Positions 62,537-64,000 of a stretch of 64,000 nucleotides of DNA are shown piece after piece (within the stretch, counting starts at the first letter, position 1; every line of letters begins with the position of its first letter). Origin of the DNA: Arthrobacter sp. TPD3018. Its GTDB lineage: Bacteria > Pseudomonadota > Alphaproteobacteria > Sphingomonadales > Sphingomonadaceae. The stretch lies in assembly GCA_003075315.1 (NCBI GenBank), contig QDFQ01000007.1, positions 62,001-126,000 on the forward strand. The letters run 5' to 3'. The notes beneath the pieces are model-generated. The model worked only from the letters and a program-made list of their open reading frames with translations. It had not been told where the DNA came from and made no database searches. The position numbers and the translations under genes are program-made.

Positions 62537-64000
62537 CGGATCGAACTCCAGGGTTTGGACAGCAGGACGGCGCAGTTGATCATGCCGACCAGCGAATAGG
62601 TCTGGGGGTAATTACCCCACAGCTCCAACGACGTAGGGTCGATGTCTTCGGACAGCAACCCTGACGCGGTGCGGCGTGCGAGCATCTCGTCGAAGAGCGC
62701 CCGCGCATCGTCGTGGCGGCCGGTGACGTGCAGGGCCTCGATCAGCCAGAAGGTGCAGACGTTGAACGCGGTTTCGGGCAGGCCGAAATCATCCTCGGTA
62801 TCGTAGCGGAGCATGAAGCTGCCGCGGCGCAGGCCCTGTTCCACCGCTTCGAGCGTGCCGAGGAAGCGCGGGTCGGTGGGTTCGAAGAAGCGCAGGTCGA
62901 GCAGCTGGATCAGGCTGGCGTCGAGGTCGTCACCCGAGAAGGTCGCCGACATGCGGTTCGTGTCCGGCCGCCATGCCTTGTCCTCGATCACGCCGCGGAT
63001 ATGGTCGGCGCGATCCTGCCAGAGCGTGCAGCGATCCTCCATGCCCAGCGCATGCGCGGCATTGGCGAGCCGGTCGCACGCCGCCCAGCACATCGCGACC
63101 GAATAGGTGTGGACGCTCTGCCGGGTGCGCAGCTCCCACAGCCCCGCGTCGGGCTTGTCGTAATGCGTCCAGGCGCGTTCGCCGACCTGTTCCAGGCGGT
63201 GGAAATCCTCGACGGTATTGAGGCGCAGCAGCCGCTGATCGAAGAAGGCGTGGACGCTGCACAGCACGATCTGGCCGTAGGCGTCATATTGATGCTGCTC
63301 GTAGGCCGCGTTGCCCACGCGCACCGGGCCCATGCCGCGATAGCCCGCCAGCGCCGGCGCGAAGCGTTCGGTCAGCGTCGCTTCGCCGAGCACGCCGTAC
63401 AACGGCTGGATATGCCCGCCGCGCGCATCGTCGACGATATTGCGCAGATAGCCGAGATAGCCCTCCAGCACGTCGAGCGCGCCGAGGCGGTTGAGGGCCT
63501 GGACCGTGTAATAAGCGTCGCGGATCCAGCAGTAGCGATAGTCCCAGTTCCGCTCCGACCCGGCATGTTCGGGGATCGAGGTGGTGAGCGCGGCGACGAT
63601 CGCGCCGGTTTCCTCATGCTGGCACAATTTCAGCGTGATCGCCGAGCGGATGACGACATCCTGCCATTCGAGCGGGATGGCGAGACCGCGCGTCCATTCC
63701 TGCCATTCGGCGATCGTCTGGGTGAGCATCGCCTCCATCGATTCCGCCAGATCGCCGCTGAAGCTCTCATCAGGTCCGAGGAAGAAGTGGAGCGGGCGTT
63801 CGAGGCGGAAGATGCGCTCTTCCTGGATCATGCCGATGGGCGCCGTGGTGGTGAGGCGCATCTGCATCGTATCGAGGTTGATACGCAGATGGTTCGACCC
63901 GCCGATCTGTTCGCGGCAGGCGCCGCCCCAGCCGCAGGTGGTGCGCAGCCGCATCGTCATGCGCGGGGACCCCGCGACCGGGCGGACGATGCGCGCGAAG
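62533..64000 (-). CDS. Glycoside hydrolase family 15 protein (glucoamylase or trehalase), 5' end outside the window
   Basis: At least 489 residues. The frame runs open from the window edge through 'ARIVRPVAGSPRMTMRLRTT', so the ATG at 63960 is internal and the true N-terminus lies beyond 64000. Catalytic-domain signatures are 'NWDYRYCWIRDAYYTVQALN' and 'ASGLLSEDIDPTSLELWGNY', where the Glu residues are the likely acid/base. Bacterial GH15 proteins next to otsA often cut trehalose or maltosides. The stop overlaps the otsA start, so they are coupled. Confidence 0.9.
   Translation of the reverse strand, partial: FARIVRPVAGSPRMTMRLRTTCGWGGACREQIGGSNHLRINLDTMQMRLTTTAPIGMIQEERIFRLERPLHFFLGPDESFSGDLAESMEAMLTQTIAEWQEWTRGLAIPLEWQDVVIRSAITLKLCQHEETGAIVAALTTSIPEHAGSERNWDYRYCWIRDAYYTVQALNRLGALDVLEGYLGYLRNIVDDARGGHIQPLYGVLGEATLTERFAPALAGYRGMGPVRVGNAAYEQHQYDAYGQIVLCSVHAFFDQRLLRLNTVEDFHRLEQVGERAWTHYDKPDAGLWELRTRQSVHTYSVAMCWAACDRLANAAHALGMEDRCTLWQDRADHIRGVIEDKAWRPDTNRMSATFSGDDLDASLIQLLDLRFFEPTDPRFLGTLEAVEQGLRRGSFMLRYDTEDDFGLPETAFNVCTFWLIEALHVTGRHDDARALFDEMLARRTASGLLSEDIDPTSLELWGNYPQTYSLVGMINCAVLLSKPWSSIR

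Overview
The window is a chromosomal stretch of a high-GC Gram-negative bacterium. It most resembles an alphaproteobacterium of the Sphingomonas group. The evidence is three TonB-dependent receptors, a FecI/FecR surface-signalling pair, a TonB-ExbB-ExbD-ExbD cluster, a DUF1285-Nudix-cca operon and a NodT-type outer-membrane factor, together with GC-rich codon use. No phage, transposase, CRISPR array or rRNA was seen. There is one tRNA, tRNA-Arg(TCT).

Layout. (1) 31-11583 looks like a surface-sensing scavenging locus. It holds a secreted HExxH zincin, a PNGase A-like de-N-glycosylase, a secreted M16 peptidase and an STN-domain TonB receptor, with a divergent FecI-like sigma factor and FecR-like anti-sigma. 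My inference is that it captures and processes glycoproteins or peptides. (2) 11674-15601 holds a TetR regulator, a membrane GGDEF-EAL protein, a queuosine-precursor transporter and tRNA-Arg. (3) 15602-24409 is an accessory metal-related block directly after the tRNA. It starts with a possible transporter remnant and a Zur-box-like palindrome, then a tightly coupled operon (TonB receptor, lipoprotein binding protein, FecCD permease, ATPase, second atypical receptor, DUF6176 protein). It ends with a zinc-sensor-type SmtB/ArsR repressor, its perfect operator, and a 56-residue metallothionein. (4) 24634-31886 carries purC-purS-purQ, a lipoprotein, DUF2490, a ClC channel and a kynurenine formamidase/kynureninase pair.

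(5) 31977-40267 is mainly housekeeping: parC, a second GGDEF-EAL protein, the DUF1285-Nudix-cca operon, a GNAT, folB and a secreted unknown. (6) 40485-43097 is the tonB-exbB-exbD-exbD energy module that would power the receptors. It is followed by 19 copies of an 8-bp tandem repeat and about 700 bp without a convincing gene. (7) 44075-49535 has a cold-shock protein, two coupled unknown genes, a TPR protein, dcd, a Nudix gene apparently cut by an in-frame stop, an NTF2-like protein, a FAD dehydrogenase and a TetR regulator. (8) 49548-56275 is an RND tripartite efflux operon with a divergent TetR repressor and a 20-bp palindromic operator. (9) 56322-64000 carries envelope and osmolyte genes: a glycosyltransferase, an LpxH-like phosphoesterase, a PiT phosphate transporter, an MscS-like channel, OtsA (apparently with a CTG start) and a GH15 enzyme running off the window end.

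All functions are assigned by reading motifs and family resemblance. No database search was run.
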